Counted from the first letter of the stretch, positions 42,014 through 49,730 are shown. The stretch is 64,000 nt of DNA from Streptomyces coacervatus (GCF_029223485.1 NZ_JARHTP010000014.1:1-64000); one strand, 5' to 3'. The notes: generated by a model not told the origin, from the letters alone. Translations and numbers: made by a program.

Positions 42014-42380
42014 CCCGCCACCTCACGGACAAGGGCAAGGTGGCGCTCGTGACCGCCGATGTCCCGACCTCGCCCCTGGCCCAGACGGAGGCGCAGACCG
42101 ACCCTGTGCCGAGCGGCCCGGTCACCTCCAACCCCTGGAAGCCGGTCTGGCAGCTCAGCAAGCCGTCGACCTGGACCCTGACCCTGGCCACCGGCACCGG
42201 CACGGTCGTCCGCACCCTCACCGGCACCTCCACGGCCGCCGCCGTCCGCGCCTCCTGGGACGGCTACCGACAGGACGGCACCCGGGTCAACGGCAACTAC
42301 ACCTGGACCCTCACCGCGGGGCCCCGCGACGGCCCCAGGGCCCGTACCTGACCCTGACCGGCACGACCACCGTCAACTGA
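42014..42380 (+). pseudogene. remnant of a secreted FlgD/Ig-like repeat protein
   Basis: A plus-strand fragment with no start or upstream domains reads KGKVALVTADVPTSPLAQTE, then PWKPVWQLSKPSTWTLTLA, SWDGYRQDGTRVNGNYTWTLTA. These are the words of the FlgD-like Ig domain found at the C-terminus of Streptomyces FG-GAP/VCBS surface proteins. An extra C near 42325 shifts the frame; reading resumes as GPYLTLTGTTTVN and stops at 42380. The N-terminal part of the gene is absent, so it is a broken relic. The 82 bases after it contain a TCGGGGG/CCCCCGA hairpin (42413-42430) before the HAD gene. Confidence 0.55.
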
Positions 42381-42462
42381 GAGACGCATCACGGGCTCCC
42401 GCGCAGTGTCCATCGGGGGCTAACCCCCGAACCCCCAGCCGATCGGGAGGTACCGTCGGGGC

Positions 42463-43194
42463 ATGGCGATCAGAGCCGTCGTCTGGGACGTCGACGACAC
42501 CCTCTTCGACTACACGACCGCGGACCGCGTGGGCATGCGCGGCCATCTCGCCGCCGAGGGCCTGCTCGACGGGTACACCACCGTCGAGCAGGCCCTCGCG
42601 CACTGGCGGGCGATCACCGAGCAACAGTGGGCGAGGTTCTCGGCGGGGGAGTTGTCCTTCGAGGACCAGCGCCGCGAACGCATACGGGTGTTCCTGGACG
42701 AGCGGCTGACCGACGCCGAGGCCGACGCCTGGTTCCAGCGGTACATGAGGCACTACGAGGCCGCCTGGGCCCTCTTCCCGGACGTCCTGCCGGCCCTGGA
42801 CGCCCTCGCTGCCAGCCACCGACACGCGGTGCTGTCCAACTCCAGCCTCACCGTCCAGGACCGCAAGCTGCGCACGCTCGGCGTCCACCACCGCTTCGAG
42901 ATCATCCTGTGCGCCGCCGAGCTCGGCGTCTCCAAGCCCGAGGCGGGCGCCTTCCTGGCCGCCTGCGAGGCCCTGGAACTCGCCCCGCACCAGGTCGCGT
43001 ACGTCGGCGACCACCCGGAGATCGACGGGCGAGGCGCCGCCGACGCCGGACTGCTGTCGGTGTGGATCGACCGCGACGGCGCGCACACCAGCGGTGCCGC
43101 ACCCACGGGCCCTCGCCGGATCGCCTCCCTGGCCGAACTCCCCGCGATCCTTGGCGCGGATACCCGTTTTGGAGCCCCGTCCACCTTCAGGTAA
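42463..43194 (+). CDS. HAD-superfamily phosphatase
   Basis: HAD hydrolase, 243 aa. Motif I is VVWDVDDTLFD (nucleophile D9, acid/base D11), motif II is VLSNSS, and motifs III/IV are KPEAGAF and VGDHPEIDGRGA. A helical cap (about 20-100) places it in the C1-cap YjjG/phosphoglycolate-like group that acts on small phosphometabolites or damaged nucleotides. The true substrate is unknown. ATG 42463 follows GGGAGG. It lies directly upstream of the tRNA cluster and may share its promoter region. Confidence 0.88.
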   Translation: MAIRAVVWDVDDTLFDYTTADRVGMRGHLAAEGLLDGYTTVEQALAHWRAITEQQWARFSAGELSFEDQRRERIRVFLDERLTDAEADAWFQRYMRHYEAAWALFPDVLPALDALAASHRHAVLSNSSLTVQDRKLRTLGVHHRFEIILCAAELGVSKPEAGAFLAACEALELAPHQVAYVGDHPEIDGRGAADAGLLSVWIDRDGAHTSGAAPTGPRRIASLAELPAILGADTRFGAPSTFR

Positions 43195-43285
43195 TGTTCT
43201 TCCTGCGCCGCCGGGGAGCGGGCCGAAAGGCCGGGAACCGGAGGAGCAAACTAGAACAAAATCCCCGCAGGGGCTTGTGTTCCAG

Positions 43286-43357
43286 TGGCCTATGGTGTAA
43301 TTGGCAGCACGACTGATTCTGGTTCAGTTAGTCTTGGTTCGAGTCCAGGTAGGCCAG
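43286..43357 (+). tRNA. tRNA-Gln (CTG)
   Basis: 72 nt. Acceptor TGGCCTA pairs with TAGGCCA, discriminator G; anticodon CTG in CTGATTCTGGTTCAG; T arm GGTTCGAGTCC. CCA is not encoded. Confidence 0.95.
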
Positions 43358-43379
43358 CTCGCAGAGCTCATCTGCATCC

Positions 43380-43452
43380 GCCCCCGTTGTGTAGCGGCCT
43401 AGCACGCTGCCCTCTCAAGGCAGTAGCGCCGGTTCGAATCCGGTCGGGGGTA
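43380..43452 (+). tRNA. tRNA-Glu (CTC), copy 1
   Basis: 73 nt. Acceptor GCCCCCG/CGGGGGT, discriminator A; anticodon stem CTGCC/GGCAG around CTCTCAA; T arm GGTTCGAATCC. The anticodon stem differs from the other two copies by one compensated pair (T-A instead of C-G). Confidence 0.95.
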
Positions 43453-43481
43453 CGGATCTCGATCAACTCGGGATCGCTAGG

Positions 43482-43554
43482 GCCCCCGTTGTGTAGCGGC
43501 CTAGCACGCCGCCCTCTCAAGGCGGTAGCGCCGGTTCGAATCCGGTCGGGGGTA
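43482..43554 (+). tRNA. tRNA-Glu (CTC), copy 2
   Basis: 73 nt. Same fold as copy 1 but with anticodon stem CCGCC/GGCGG. Identical in sequence to copy 3. Confidence 0.95.
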
Positions 43555-43574
43555 CAAACTGGTCTAAACCACAT

Positions 43575-43646
43575 TGGTCTATGGTGTAATTGGCAGCACG
43601 ACTGATTCTGGTTCAGTTAGTCTTGGTTCGAGTCCAGGTAGACCAG
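43575..43646 (+). tRNA. tRNA-Gln (CTG), copy 2
   Basis: 72 nt. Acceptor TGGTCTA pairs with TAGACCA. It differs from the first tRNA-Gln only in that compensated C-G to T-A pair. Confidence 0.95.
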
Positions 43647-43674
43647 CTCGGATCTGCGGAAACGTTAGATCCTC

Positions 43675-43747
43675 GCCCCCGTTGTGTAGCGGCCTAGCAC
43701 GCCGCCCTCTCAAGGCGGTAGCGCCGGTTCGAATCCGGTCGGGGGTA
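43675..43747 (+). tRNA. tRNA-Glu (CTC), copy 3
   Basis: 73 nt, anticodon stem CCGCC/GGCGG. It is the last gene of the Gln-Glu-Glu-Gln-Glu array and is followed within 7 bases by a terminator hairpin. Confidence 0.95.
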
Positions 43748-43753
43748 CCTCAG

Positions 43754-43783
43754 GAAGGCCCTTCGCTTCGGCGGAGGGCCTTC
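43754..43783. terminator. terminator of tRNA array and convergent MerR gene
   Basis: GAAGGCCCT (43754-43762) pairs with AGGGCCTTC (43775-43783). The stem continues inward through a T-G wobble and CGC/GCG to a stable TTCG tetraloop. It lies between converging transcripts. Confidence 0.8.
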
Positions 43784-43800
43784 GTCGTACCCGGCGTGTG

Positions 43801-44445
43801 CTACCCGAAGCCGTACCGCCGAGTCGTCTCCTCCTCCTGGGCCAGCCGGTGCAGTGTCTGCAGGATCGGCTCGTTGATGATCGCCCCCAGGATCGCGAAC
43901 TCGATCCGCTCCTCCTCCGAGAGGTGTGCCTCCATGTTGTCCAGGTCGAGGACGGCTGTCCGGTACGCCAACTCGGCGTACGGCGCGAGCAGTTCGGCTC
44001 CCCAGGTGTAGCCGAGCCGGCGGAACGCGGCCACGGACACCACCAGCGAGCGGTACGAGGGGGAGATGGTCGCGAGCCGCTTGGCGTTCTCCCAGCCGAG
44101 CCGGTCGAGGAGCGCGGCGACCTCCTGGTGTGCGGCCTGGATGTATTCGTCGTCCGTGTCCGGCTCCGGCACCTGCGGCAATGCCCACATCGCGGCGCCG
44201 AGACGGATCGCACGGGGCAGGGAGTCGTCGTCGACATGCCCCAGCACCTCCCTGACCGTCGCCACCGGCACCCGGCCGACCTGGATCATCGCGCGGACCA
44301 GCTTCAGCCGGCGCAGATGCTCCTCGTCGTACTCGGCCGTCGTCGCGTTGATCTGGCGGCCCGGCGGCAACAGGCCTTCGCGCAGGTAGTACTTGATCGT
44401 CGCGGTGGACACCCCACTGCGCTCGCTGAGCTCGGCCAGCCGCAT
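43801..44445 (-). CDS. MerR-family regulator
   Basis: Transcription factor of 214 aa. The MerR winged helix (2-70) reads MRLAELSERSGVSTATIKYYLREGLLPPGRQINATTAEYDEEHLRRL. The remaining all-helical domain (about 85-214) is larger than a simple coiled-coil dimeriser, as in ligand-sensing MerR proteins. ATG 44445 follows AAGGGG; an upstream in-frame ATG at 44481 would overlap the operator region. It diverges from the DUF4188 gene, and two near-identical sites lie between them, so it probably controls both. Confidence 0.85.
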   Translation of the reverse strand: MRLAELSERSGVSTATIKYYLREGLLPPGRQINATTAEYDEEHLRRLKLVRAMIQVGRVPVATVREVLGHVDDDSLPRAIRLGAAMWALPQVPEPDTDDEYIQAAHQEVAALLDRLGWENAKRLATISPSYRSLVVSVAAFRRLGYTWGAELLAPYAELAYRTAVLDLDNMEAHLSEEERIEFAILGAIINEPILQTLHRLAQEEETTRRYGFG

Positions 44446-44462
44446 CTCTTGCGCCCCTTCTT

Positions 44463-44511
44463 GGGAAGTGCCACTATCCAAGCACCAAGCAGAAGGATAG
44501 TGCCGCTATCC
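44463..44511. promoter_or_regulatory. tandem operator between MerR and DUF4188 genes
   Basis: AGTGCCACTATCC (44467-44479) is repeated as AGTGCCGCTATCC (44499-44511), exactly 32 bp apart, about three helix turns. The second copy is part of the palindrome GGATAG-TGCCG-CTATCC (44495-44511). The likely binder is the adjacent MerR protein. Confidence 0.6.
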
Positions 44512-44533
44512 GATGAGGGAGCAGGGGGCTGCC

Positions 44534-45067
44534 GTGTTCGCGAAGCCGGTGTCGGGTCGTACGACCGCGAATGCCGAGGGGGATGTGGTGGTCCTGCTCA
44601 TCGGGATGCGGGTCAACCACTTCTGGGCGGTGCACCAGTGGCTGCCGGTCATGCTGTCGATGTTCCGCATGCTTGGGGAGCTTGCGCGGGACCGTGACCG
44701 GGGGCTGCTGGGGCATGTGCTGCTGACGGCCTCACCGCGGACGTACTACGTCGTCCAGTACTGGGAGTCGAAGGAGCAGCTGTACGCCTACGCGCACTCG
44801 CCGGAGATGTTCCACCACAAGGCGTGGGGGATCCTCAACCGCAAGGAGCGGGCGGGCAAGGTGCGCGGGCATGTCGGGCTGTGGCACGAGGCGTATGTGG
44901 TGCCCGAGGGGTCGTACGAGTCGATCTACTTCGACATGCCCGCGTTCGGGCTGGCCGACGCGCACGGGCAGGTGCCGCTGGAGCGGCGGGGGCGGTACGC
45001 CAAGGACCGGTTCGCGTACCGGTCGGCGGCCGGCGCCGAGCGGAAGACGGCCGAGAAGGCCGGGTGA
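44534..45067 (+). CDS. DUF4188 (monooxygenase-like fold) protein
   Basis: 177-aa protein of the DUF4188 family, probably a dimeric alpha-beta barrel like antibiotic-biosynthesis monooxygenases. VVVLLIGMRVNHFWAVHQWLPVM and YYVVQYWESKEQLYAYAHSPEMFHHKAW are the conserved blocks, followed by GHVGLWHEAYVVPEGSYESIY. GTG 44534 is chosen because AGGGGG lies just before it; the upstream ATG 44513 touches the operator. The function is not established; heme- or small-molecule-binding roles are seen in related folds. It is probably induced through the MerR regulator. Confidence 0.8.
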   Translation: MFAKPVSGRTTANAEGDVVVLLIGMRVNHFWAVHQWLPVMLSMFRMLGELARDRDRGLLGHVLLTASPRTYYVVQYWESKEQLYAYAHSPEMFHHKAWGILNRKERAGKVRGHVGLWHEAYVVPEGSYESIYFDMPAFGLADAHGQVPLERRGRYAKDRFAYRSAAGAERKTAEKAG

Positions 45068-45152
45068 CCAGGGGGGTTCGGGGGACCGGGGAGGGCCTGC
45101 CGCGGCGTTGAGGCGGGCCCTCCCCGGTGCTGTCCCGGAGGCTTCCCTGAGG

Positions 45153-45869
45153 TCAGCCCGTGCGGCGCAGTGCCTCGGAGAGGCGGGCGGCGGCGTCGAT
45201 GACCGCCTGGGCGTGCATACGGCCCGGGTGGCGCGTCAGGCGCTCGATGGGGCCGGAGACGGACACGGCGGCCACCACGCGGTTGGACGGGCCGCGTACG
45301 GGCGCGGAGACGGACGCGACGCCCGGCTCCCGCTCGCCGATGGACTGGGCCCAGCCGCGGCGCCGTACGCCCGAGAGCGCGGTGGCCGTGAAGCGGGCGC
45401 CCTGCAGGCCCCGGTGCAGCCGCTCGGGCTCCTCCCAGGCCATCAGGATCTGCGCCGAGGAGCCCGCCTTCATGGTGAGCGTCGAGCCGACCGGGACCGT
45501 GTCCCGCAGGCCGGACAGGCGCTCCGCCGCGGCGACGCAGATGCGCATGTCGCCCTGGCGGCGGTAGAGCTGGGCGCTCTCGCCCGTGATGTCCCGCAGA
45601 TGCGTGAGCACCGGGCCGGCGGTCGCGAGCAGGCGGTCCTCGCCGGCGGCCGCTGCCAACTCGGCAAGGCGGGGGCCGAGAATGAAACGGCCCTGCATGT
45701 CTCGTGCCACCATTCGGTGGTGTTCCAGAGCCACGGCCAGTCGGTGGGCCGTGGGTCGTGCCAGCCCGGTCGCCGCGACCAGACCCGCGAGGGTGGCCGG
45801 ACCGGACTCCAGGGCGCTCAGGACAAGGGCTGCCTTGTCCAGAACGCCGACGCCGCTACTGTTGTCCAT
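45153..45869 (-). CDS. ndgR: IclR-type amino-acid metabolism regulator NdgR
   Basis: 238-aa IclR-family transcription factor. The winged helix (about 8-65) reads LDKAALVLSALESGPATLAGLVAATGLARPTAHRLAVALEHH, and the IclR effector domain follows. Size, sequence and position immediately divergent from leuC match NdgR of S. coelicolor, which activates leucine genes and affects nitrogen metabolism and antibiotic production. ATG 45869 is chosen; an in-frame extension upstream would run into the operator. Inverted GTGAGACG-type sites in the shared intergenic region are likely binding sites. Confidence 0.92.
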   Translation of the reverse strand: MDNSSGVGVLDKAALVLSALESGPATLAGLVAATGLARPTAHRLAVALEHHRMVARDMQGRFILGPRLAELAAAAGEDRLLATAGPVLTHLRDITGESAQLYRRQGDMRICVAAAERLSGLRDTVPVGSTLTMKAGSSAQILMAWEEPERLHRGLQGARFTATALSGVRRRGWAQSIGEREPGVASVSAPVRGPSNRVVAAVSVSGPIERLTRHPGRMHAQAVIDAAARLSEALRRTG

Positions 45870-45882
45870 GAAACGATACTCA

Positions 45883-45924
45883 CGTCTCACTCTGTGAAAC
45901 GCAAGTTCCTTTTTTCGTGAGACG
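45883..45924. promoter_or_regulatory. candidate NdgR-binding sites before leuC
   Basis: CGTCTCAC-TCT-GTGAAACG (45883-45901) is a near-perfect inverted repeat. A further GTGAGACG half lies at 45917-45924 after a TTTTTT stretch. The repeats occupy the region between the divergent ndgR and leuC starts, where an IclR regulator normally binds. Confidence 0.55.
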
Positions 45925-46023
45925 CGCAACCCTTGTAGGCACAGCGGCCCGAAGACCAACGGGCCTGGCGGCGGGTGCCCGGGTACAGGGGCGCGGGCGC
46001 TGCTTCCTCAAGATCTCTAGTTG

Positions 46024-46052
46024 GGCCGGCGCACCTTTGCCGGCCGGAGGGA
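46024..46052 (+). promoter_or_regulatory. hairpin touching the leuC ribosome site
   Basis: GGCCGGC (46024-46030) pairs with GCCGGCC (46039-46045), ending one base before the ribosome site GGAGGG (46047-46052). Such a stem may modulate leuC translation. No leucine-rich leader peptide was found. Confidence 0.35.
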
Positions 46053-46057
46053 AAGCG

Positions 46058-47488
46058 ATGGGTAGGACACTCGCGGAGAAGGTCTGGGACGACCATGTCG
46101 TCCGGCGCGCCGAGGGCGAGCCCGACCTCCTCTTCATCGATCTCCACCTCCTGCACGAGGTGACCAGCCCGCAGGCCTTCGACGGCCTGCGCAAGAGCGG
46201 TCGCCCGGTGCGCCGTCTCGACCTCACCATCGCGACCGAGGACCACAACACCCCGACGCTCGACATCGACAAGCCCATCGCGGACCCCGTCTCCCGGGTC
46301 CAGCTGGAGACGCTGCGGAAGAACGCCGCCGAGTTCGGTGTGCGCCTGCACTCGCTCGGTGACGTCGAGCAGGGTGTCGTCCACGTCGTCGGCCCGCAGC
46401 TGGGCCTGACCCAGCCCGGTACGACGGTCGTCTGCGGTGACTCCCACACCTCCACGCACGGCGCCTTCGGCGCGCTGGCGTTCGGCATCGGCACCTCGCA
46501 GGTCGAGCACGTGCTGGCCACCCAGACGCTGCCGCTGGCCCGCCCCAAGACCATGGCGATCACGGTCGACGGCGAACTGCCCGAGGGCGTCACGGCCAAG
46601 GACCTGATCCTGGCGATCATCGCCAAGATCGGTACGGGCGGCGGCCAGGGCTACATCCTGGAGTACCGCGGCTCCGCCATCGAGAAGCTCTCGATGGAGG
46701 CCCGGATGACCATCTGCAACATGTCGATCGAGGCCGGTGCCCGCGCGGGCATGATCGCCCCCGACGAGACCACCTTCGAGTACATCAAGGGCCGCGCCCA
46801 CGCGCCCGAGGGCGAGGACTGGGACGCCGCCGTCGCGTACTGGAAGACGCTGAAGTCGGACGAGGACGCCGAGTTCGACGCCGAGGTCGTCATCGACGCC
46901 GCGTCGCTGTCGCCGTTCGTCACCTGGGGCACCAACCCCGGCCAGGGCGCGCCGCTTTCGGCGGACGTCCCCGACCCTGCTTCGTACGAAGACGCTTCGG
47001 AGCGCCTCGCCGCCGAAAAGGCCCTGGAATACATGGGGTTGGAGGCCGGGCAGTCGCTGCGCTCCATCAAGGTGGACACCGTCTTCGTAGGCTCGTGCAC
47101 CAACGGCCGCATCGAGGACCTGCGGGCCGCCGCCGCCATCGTCGAGGGCCGCAAAGTCGCCGACGGCGTACGGATGCTGGTCGTCCCCGGCTCCGCGCGG
47201 GTGGGTCTGCAGGCCGTCTCCGAGGGCCTGGACGTCGTCTTCAAGGAGGCCGGCGCCGAATGGCGGCACGCGGGCTGCTCGATGTGTCTGGGCATGAACC
47301 CGGACCAGCTGGCCCCGGGTGAGCGCTCCGCGTCCACCTCCAACCGCAACTTCGAGGGCCGGCAGGGCAAGGGCGGTCGTACGCACCTGGTGTCGCCGCA
47401 GGTCGCCGCCGCGACGGCGGTCCTGGGCCACCTGGCCTCCCCGGCCGACCTGTCCGACGCCGAGACCCGTACGCCCGCTGGAGTCTGA
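46058..47488 (+). CDS. leuC: 3-isopropylmalate dehydratase large subunit
   Basis: Aconitase-family large subunit, 476 aa, isomerising 2- to 3-isopropylmalate in leucine synthesis with LeuD. The [4Fe-4S] ligands are C347 (GSCTNGR), C407 and C410 (CSMCLGMNPD). Other family marks are EDHNTPT, VCGDSHTSTHGAFGALAFGIG and the R-rich SASTSNRNFEGRQG. ATG 46058 is set by GGAGGG 6 bases upstream. It is followed by leuD after 5 bases and divergent from ndgR, its likely activator. Confidence 0.96.
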   Translation: MGRTLAEKVWDDHVVRRAEGEPDLLFIDLHLLHEVTSPQAFDGLRKSGRPVRRLDLTIATEDHNTPTLDIDKPIADPVSRVQLETLRKNAAEFGVRLHSLGDVEQGVVHVVGPQLGLTQPGTTVVCGDSHTSTHGAFGALAFGIGTSQVEHVLATQTLPLARPKTMAITVDGELPEGVTAKDLILAIIAKIGTGGGQGYILEYRGSAIEKLSMEARMTICNMSIEAGARAGMIAPDETTFEYIKGRAHAPEGEDWDAAVAYWKTLKSDEDAEFDAEVVIDAASLSPFVTWGTNPGQGAPLSADVPDPASYEDASERLAAEKALEYMGLEAGQSLRSIKVDTVFVGSCTNGRIEDLRAAAAIVEGRKVADGVRMLVVPGSARVGLQAVSEGLDVVFKEAGAEWRHAGCSMCLGMNPDQLAPGERSASTSNRNFEGRQGKGGRTHLVSPQVAAATAVLGHLASPADLSDAETRTPAGV

Positions 47489-47493
47489 GAGTC

Positions 47494-48087
47494 ATGGAAG
47501 CATTCACCACGCACACCGGCCGGGCCGTCCCGCTGCGCCGCTCCAACGTCGACACCGACCAGATCATCCCTGCTCACTGGCTCAAGAAGGTCACGCGGGA
47601 CGGTTTTGAGGACGGGCTGTTCGAGGCCTGGCGCAAGGACGAGAACTTCATCCTCAACCGGCCCGAGCGGCAGGGCGCCACGGTCCTGGTCGCCGGCCCC
47701 GACTTCGGCACCGGCTCCTCCCGTGAGCACGCGGTGTGGGCGCTGCAGAACTACGGCTTCAAAACCGTGATCTCGTCCCGCTTCGCCGATATCTTCCGCG
47801 GCAACTCGCTGAAGAACGGCCTGCTCACGGTCGTTCTGGAGCAGAAGATCGTGGACGCGCTGCAGGAACTGACCGAGCAGGACCCGCAGGCCGAGATCAC
47901 CGTCGACCTTCAGGCCCGCGAGGTGCGCGCCGAGGGCATCACCGCCTCCTTCGAGCTGGACGAGAACTCCCGCTGGCGGCTGCTGAACGGGCTGGACGAC
48001 ATCTCCATCACCCTCCAGAACGAGGCCGACATCTCCGCGTACGAGGCCAAGCGCCCGTCGTACAAGCCGCGGACGCTCAAGGTCTGA
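47494..48087 (+). CDS. leuD: 3-isopropylmalate dehydratase small subunit
   Basis: 197-aa swivelling domain that completes the LeuCD active site. NVDTDQIIPAHWLKKVTRDGFEDGLFEAWR and GPDFGTGSSREHAVWALQNYGFKTVISSRFADIFRGNSLKNGLL are the substrate-recognition and hinge motifs. It starts 5 bases after leuC, implying coupled translation. A 12-bp terminator hairpin lies 60 bases downstream. Confidence 0.96.
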   Translation: MEAFTTHTGRAVPLRRSNVDTDQIIPAHWLKKVTRDGFEDGLFEAWRKDENFILNRPERQGATVLVAGPDFGTGSSREHAVWALQNYGFKTVISSRFADIFRGNSLKNGLLTVVLEQKIVDALQELTEQDPQAEITVDLQAREVRAEGITASFELDENSRWRLLNGLDDISITLQNEADISAYEAKRPSYKPRTLKV

Positions 48088-48147
48088 CCCAGGTCGCAGA
48101 AGGCGAGCCGGAACGCGACTGGTTTCGGCCACCAAAACACCCCCGCC

Positions 48148-48176
48148 GTACCCCCGATCAGCCCGATCGGGGGTAC
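48148..48176 (+). terminator. terminator of leuCD
   Basis: GTACCCCCGATC (48148-48159) and GATCGGGGGTAC (48165-48176) pair perfectly around AGCCC. There is no U-tract. The remaining bases to 48363 hold AT-richer promoter-like sequence for the next gene and nothing else recognised. Confidence 0.75.
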
Positions 48177-48363
48177 AGCTGTGTCTGGACCCGAACGGCC
48201 TTGGGCGCTCTCGCTCTTCCTCCCAACTTCCCACGTTACGACGGTTGTTGAGGGGGTAGCCGAGCCTTGTAGGCGTGACTTCCGCCGGAGCCCGGAAGGC
48301 CGTTTGAGGCATCAGTTGCGACCCCCGCAGGCGACAACTCGCCCCAGATGGCACAATCTGTGC

Positions 48364-48594
48364 ATGGAACACGACGGCCAACTCGAGCTCTATGCGGCAG
48401 TCGCGGACCAACTGAAGGAAGCGCACGCAAGAGTGCGCGCACTGCAAGTCCCGGAGGGCGTACGGATGGCGCTGACCCGGAAGCTGCTGGTCATTACGGC
48501 CGCGGCCAAGCACGATCTCGCCGACGCGGCAAGGCGTCTGGAGGCGTTCACCGTGGACCTCGACGAGGGTCGATTCCCCGAAGAGGACCGCTGA
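48364..48594 (+). CDS. conserved-type small helical protein
   Basis: 76-aa hypothetical protein (MEHDGQLELYAAVADQLKEA, ending FPEEDR). It should be almost entirely alpha-helical, with a basic middle (VRMALTRKLLVITAAAKHDL) and an acidic tail, compatible with a small dimer. ATG 48364 is used; little leader and no ribosome site precede it, so the message may be leaderless. It lies between leuD and hupS as I recall from other Streptomyces, which supports a real gene. The function is unknown. Confidence 0.75.
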   Translation: MEHDGQLELYAAVADQLKEAHARVRALQVPEGVRMALTRKLLVITAAAKHDLADAARRLEAFTVDLDEGRFPEEDR

Positions 48595-48651
48595 ACGCGT
48601 TCGAGACAGCCGAGTTCGTTGCGGCGCACGGGTGATTAGCCCGTTTCGTGT

Positions 48652-48680
48652 TTGATTTGCGGTATATATCTGCCTAACGT
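48652..48680 (+). promoter_or_regulatory. probable hupS promoter
   Basis: TTGATT (48652-48657), a 17-base spacer containing TATATAT, and TAACGT (48675-48680), 52 bases before the hupS start. The region is unusually AT-rich for this genome. Confidence 0.6.
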
Positions 48681-48731
48681 GCGAAAAAGCTTGAACACAT
48701 TCGTTCTGGCAATGTCTCCGAAGGGGAAGAC

Positions 48732-49376
48732 GTGAACAAGGCGCAGCTCGTAGAAGCGATTGCCGACAAGCTGGGCGGCCGCCAGCAGGCCGCCGAGGCT
48801 GTCGACGCGGTCCTGGACGCCATCGTCCGCGCGACCGTCGCCGGGGACCGGGTCTCGGTCACCGGCTTCGGCTCGTTCGAGAAGGTCGACCGTCCGGCCC
48901 GCTACGCCCGCAACCCGCAGACGGGCGAGCGGGTTCGGGTCAAGAAGACCTCCGTGCCGCGCTTCCGCGCGGGCCAGGGCTTCAAGGACCTGGTGAGCGG
49001 CTCGAAGAAGCTCCCGCGTGGCGGCGAGGTCGCGGTCAAGAAGGCGCCCAAGGGCAGCCTGACCGGCGGCGCTGCCGCGACGGTCAAGAAGGCCGCGGCG
49101 AAGAAGACCACCAAGGCGGCCGCGAAGAAGGTCACGGCGAAGAAGGCGGCACCGACGAAGCGGACGGCCGCGGCCAAGAAGACCACGGCGAAGAAGACGA
49201 CCGCCAAGAAGACCACGGCGGCCGCCGCGAAGAAGACCGCGGCGAAGAAGACCACCGCCAAGAAGGCGACTGCCAAGAAGGCCCCGGCGAAGAAGGCGAC
49301 CGCCAAGAAGGCCCCGGCCAAGAAGTCGACGGCTCGCACCACCACCGCCAAGAAGGCCACGGCCCGCAAGAGGTAA
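48732..49376 (+). CDS. hupS: HU-family nucleoid protein with lysine-rich tail
   Basis: 214-aa DNA-architectural protein. Residues 1-90 are a canonical HU fold (MNKAQLVEAIADKLGG; GDRVSVTGFGSFEKVDRPARYARNP). From about 100 the tail is built of Ala-Lys-Thr repeats (KKTTAKK, KKAPAKK) like histone H1, as in HupS/HupB of actinomycetes. In Streptomyces HupS acts in spore nucleoid compaction and stress protection. GTG 48732 follows GAAGGGGAAG. The 3' half is internally repetitive DNA and prone to length change. A 13-bp terminator lies 30 bases after it. Confidence 0.95.
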   Translation: MNKAQLVEAIADKLGGRQQAAEAVDAVLDAIVRATVAGDRVSVTGFGSFEKVDRPARYARNPQTGERVRVKKTSVPRFRAGQGFKDLVSGSKKLPRGGEVAVKKAPKGSLTGGAAATVKKAAAKKTTKAAAKKVTAKKAAPTKRTAAAKKTTAKKTTAKKTTAAAAKKTAAKKTTAKKATAKKAPAKKATAKKAPAKKSTARTTTAKKATARKR

Positions 49377-49405
49377 GAGGTAAGGGCACAGGGGCACTCA
49401 CGCGC

Positions 49406-49436
49406 CGGGCCGGACTCCGTGTCGGAGTCCGGCCCG
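49406..49436. terminator. terminator of hupS
   Basis: CGGGCCGGACTCC (49406-49418) pairs with GGAGTCCGGCCCG (49424-49436) around GTGTC, followed by CATGTTTTC. It also serves the convergent small gene. Confidence 0.8.
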
Positions 49437-49458
49437 CGGCATGTTTTCTTCAGGGGGG

Positions 49459-49662
49459 TCAGAGGGTCTGGAGTGTTACGAGGGTGATCCGGAGGCTGTC
49501 CTCGGTGCCCTCCGTCTCGATGCGGACCCGTTGGCCGGGGCGCAGCAGTCGCAGGCCGCCTGCGTCGAACGCCGGGGCGTCGAAAGGCACCGGGGTGCCG
49601 TCGTCCAGCAGCACGCTGCCGGTTCTTGTGTCTGCGTCGTAGGTGTATGCGGTGGCTTGCAT
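49459..49662 (-). CDS. small beta-rich hypothetical protein
   Basis: 67-aa protein (MQATAYTYDADTRTGSVLLD, ending ITLVTLQTL). Predicted all beta, with a DDGTPVPF turn and LLRPGQRVRIE; this resembles an OB-fold/cold-shock layout but lacks the RNP motifs. It is probably cytoplasmic. The function is unknown. It is on the minus strand after cofC with 110 bases between them, most of that gap being an R1 repeat copy. Confidence 0.65.
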   Translation of the reverse strand: MQATAYTYDADTRTGSVLLDDGTPVPFDAPAFDAGGLRLLRPGQRVRIETEGTEDSLRITLVTLQTL

Positions 49663-49730
49663 GGCGGTCAGGGTAGTGCTTTCGGGGACTCGTCATTGGG
49701 CTGTGGGTCGTTCGCCGGCTGCGGGCCCGT

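Noticed and set aside
43286..43747. tRNA array as an integration site of a mobile element
   Set aside because: No integrase, excisionase or direct att repeat beyond the tRNA copies was seen. The degraded genes at 41938-42380 lie outside the tRNAs and could arise by simple deletion.
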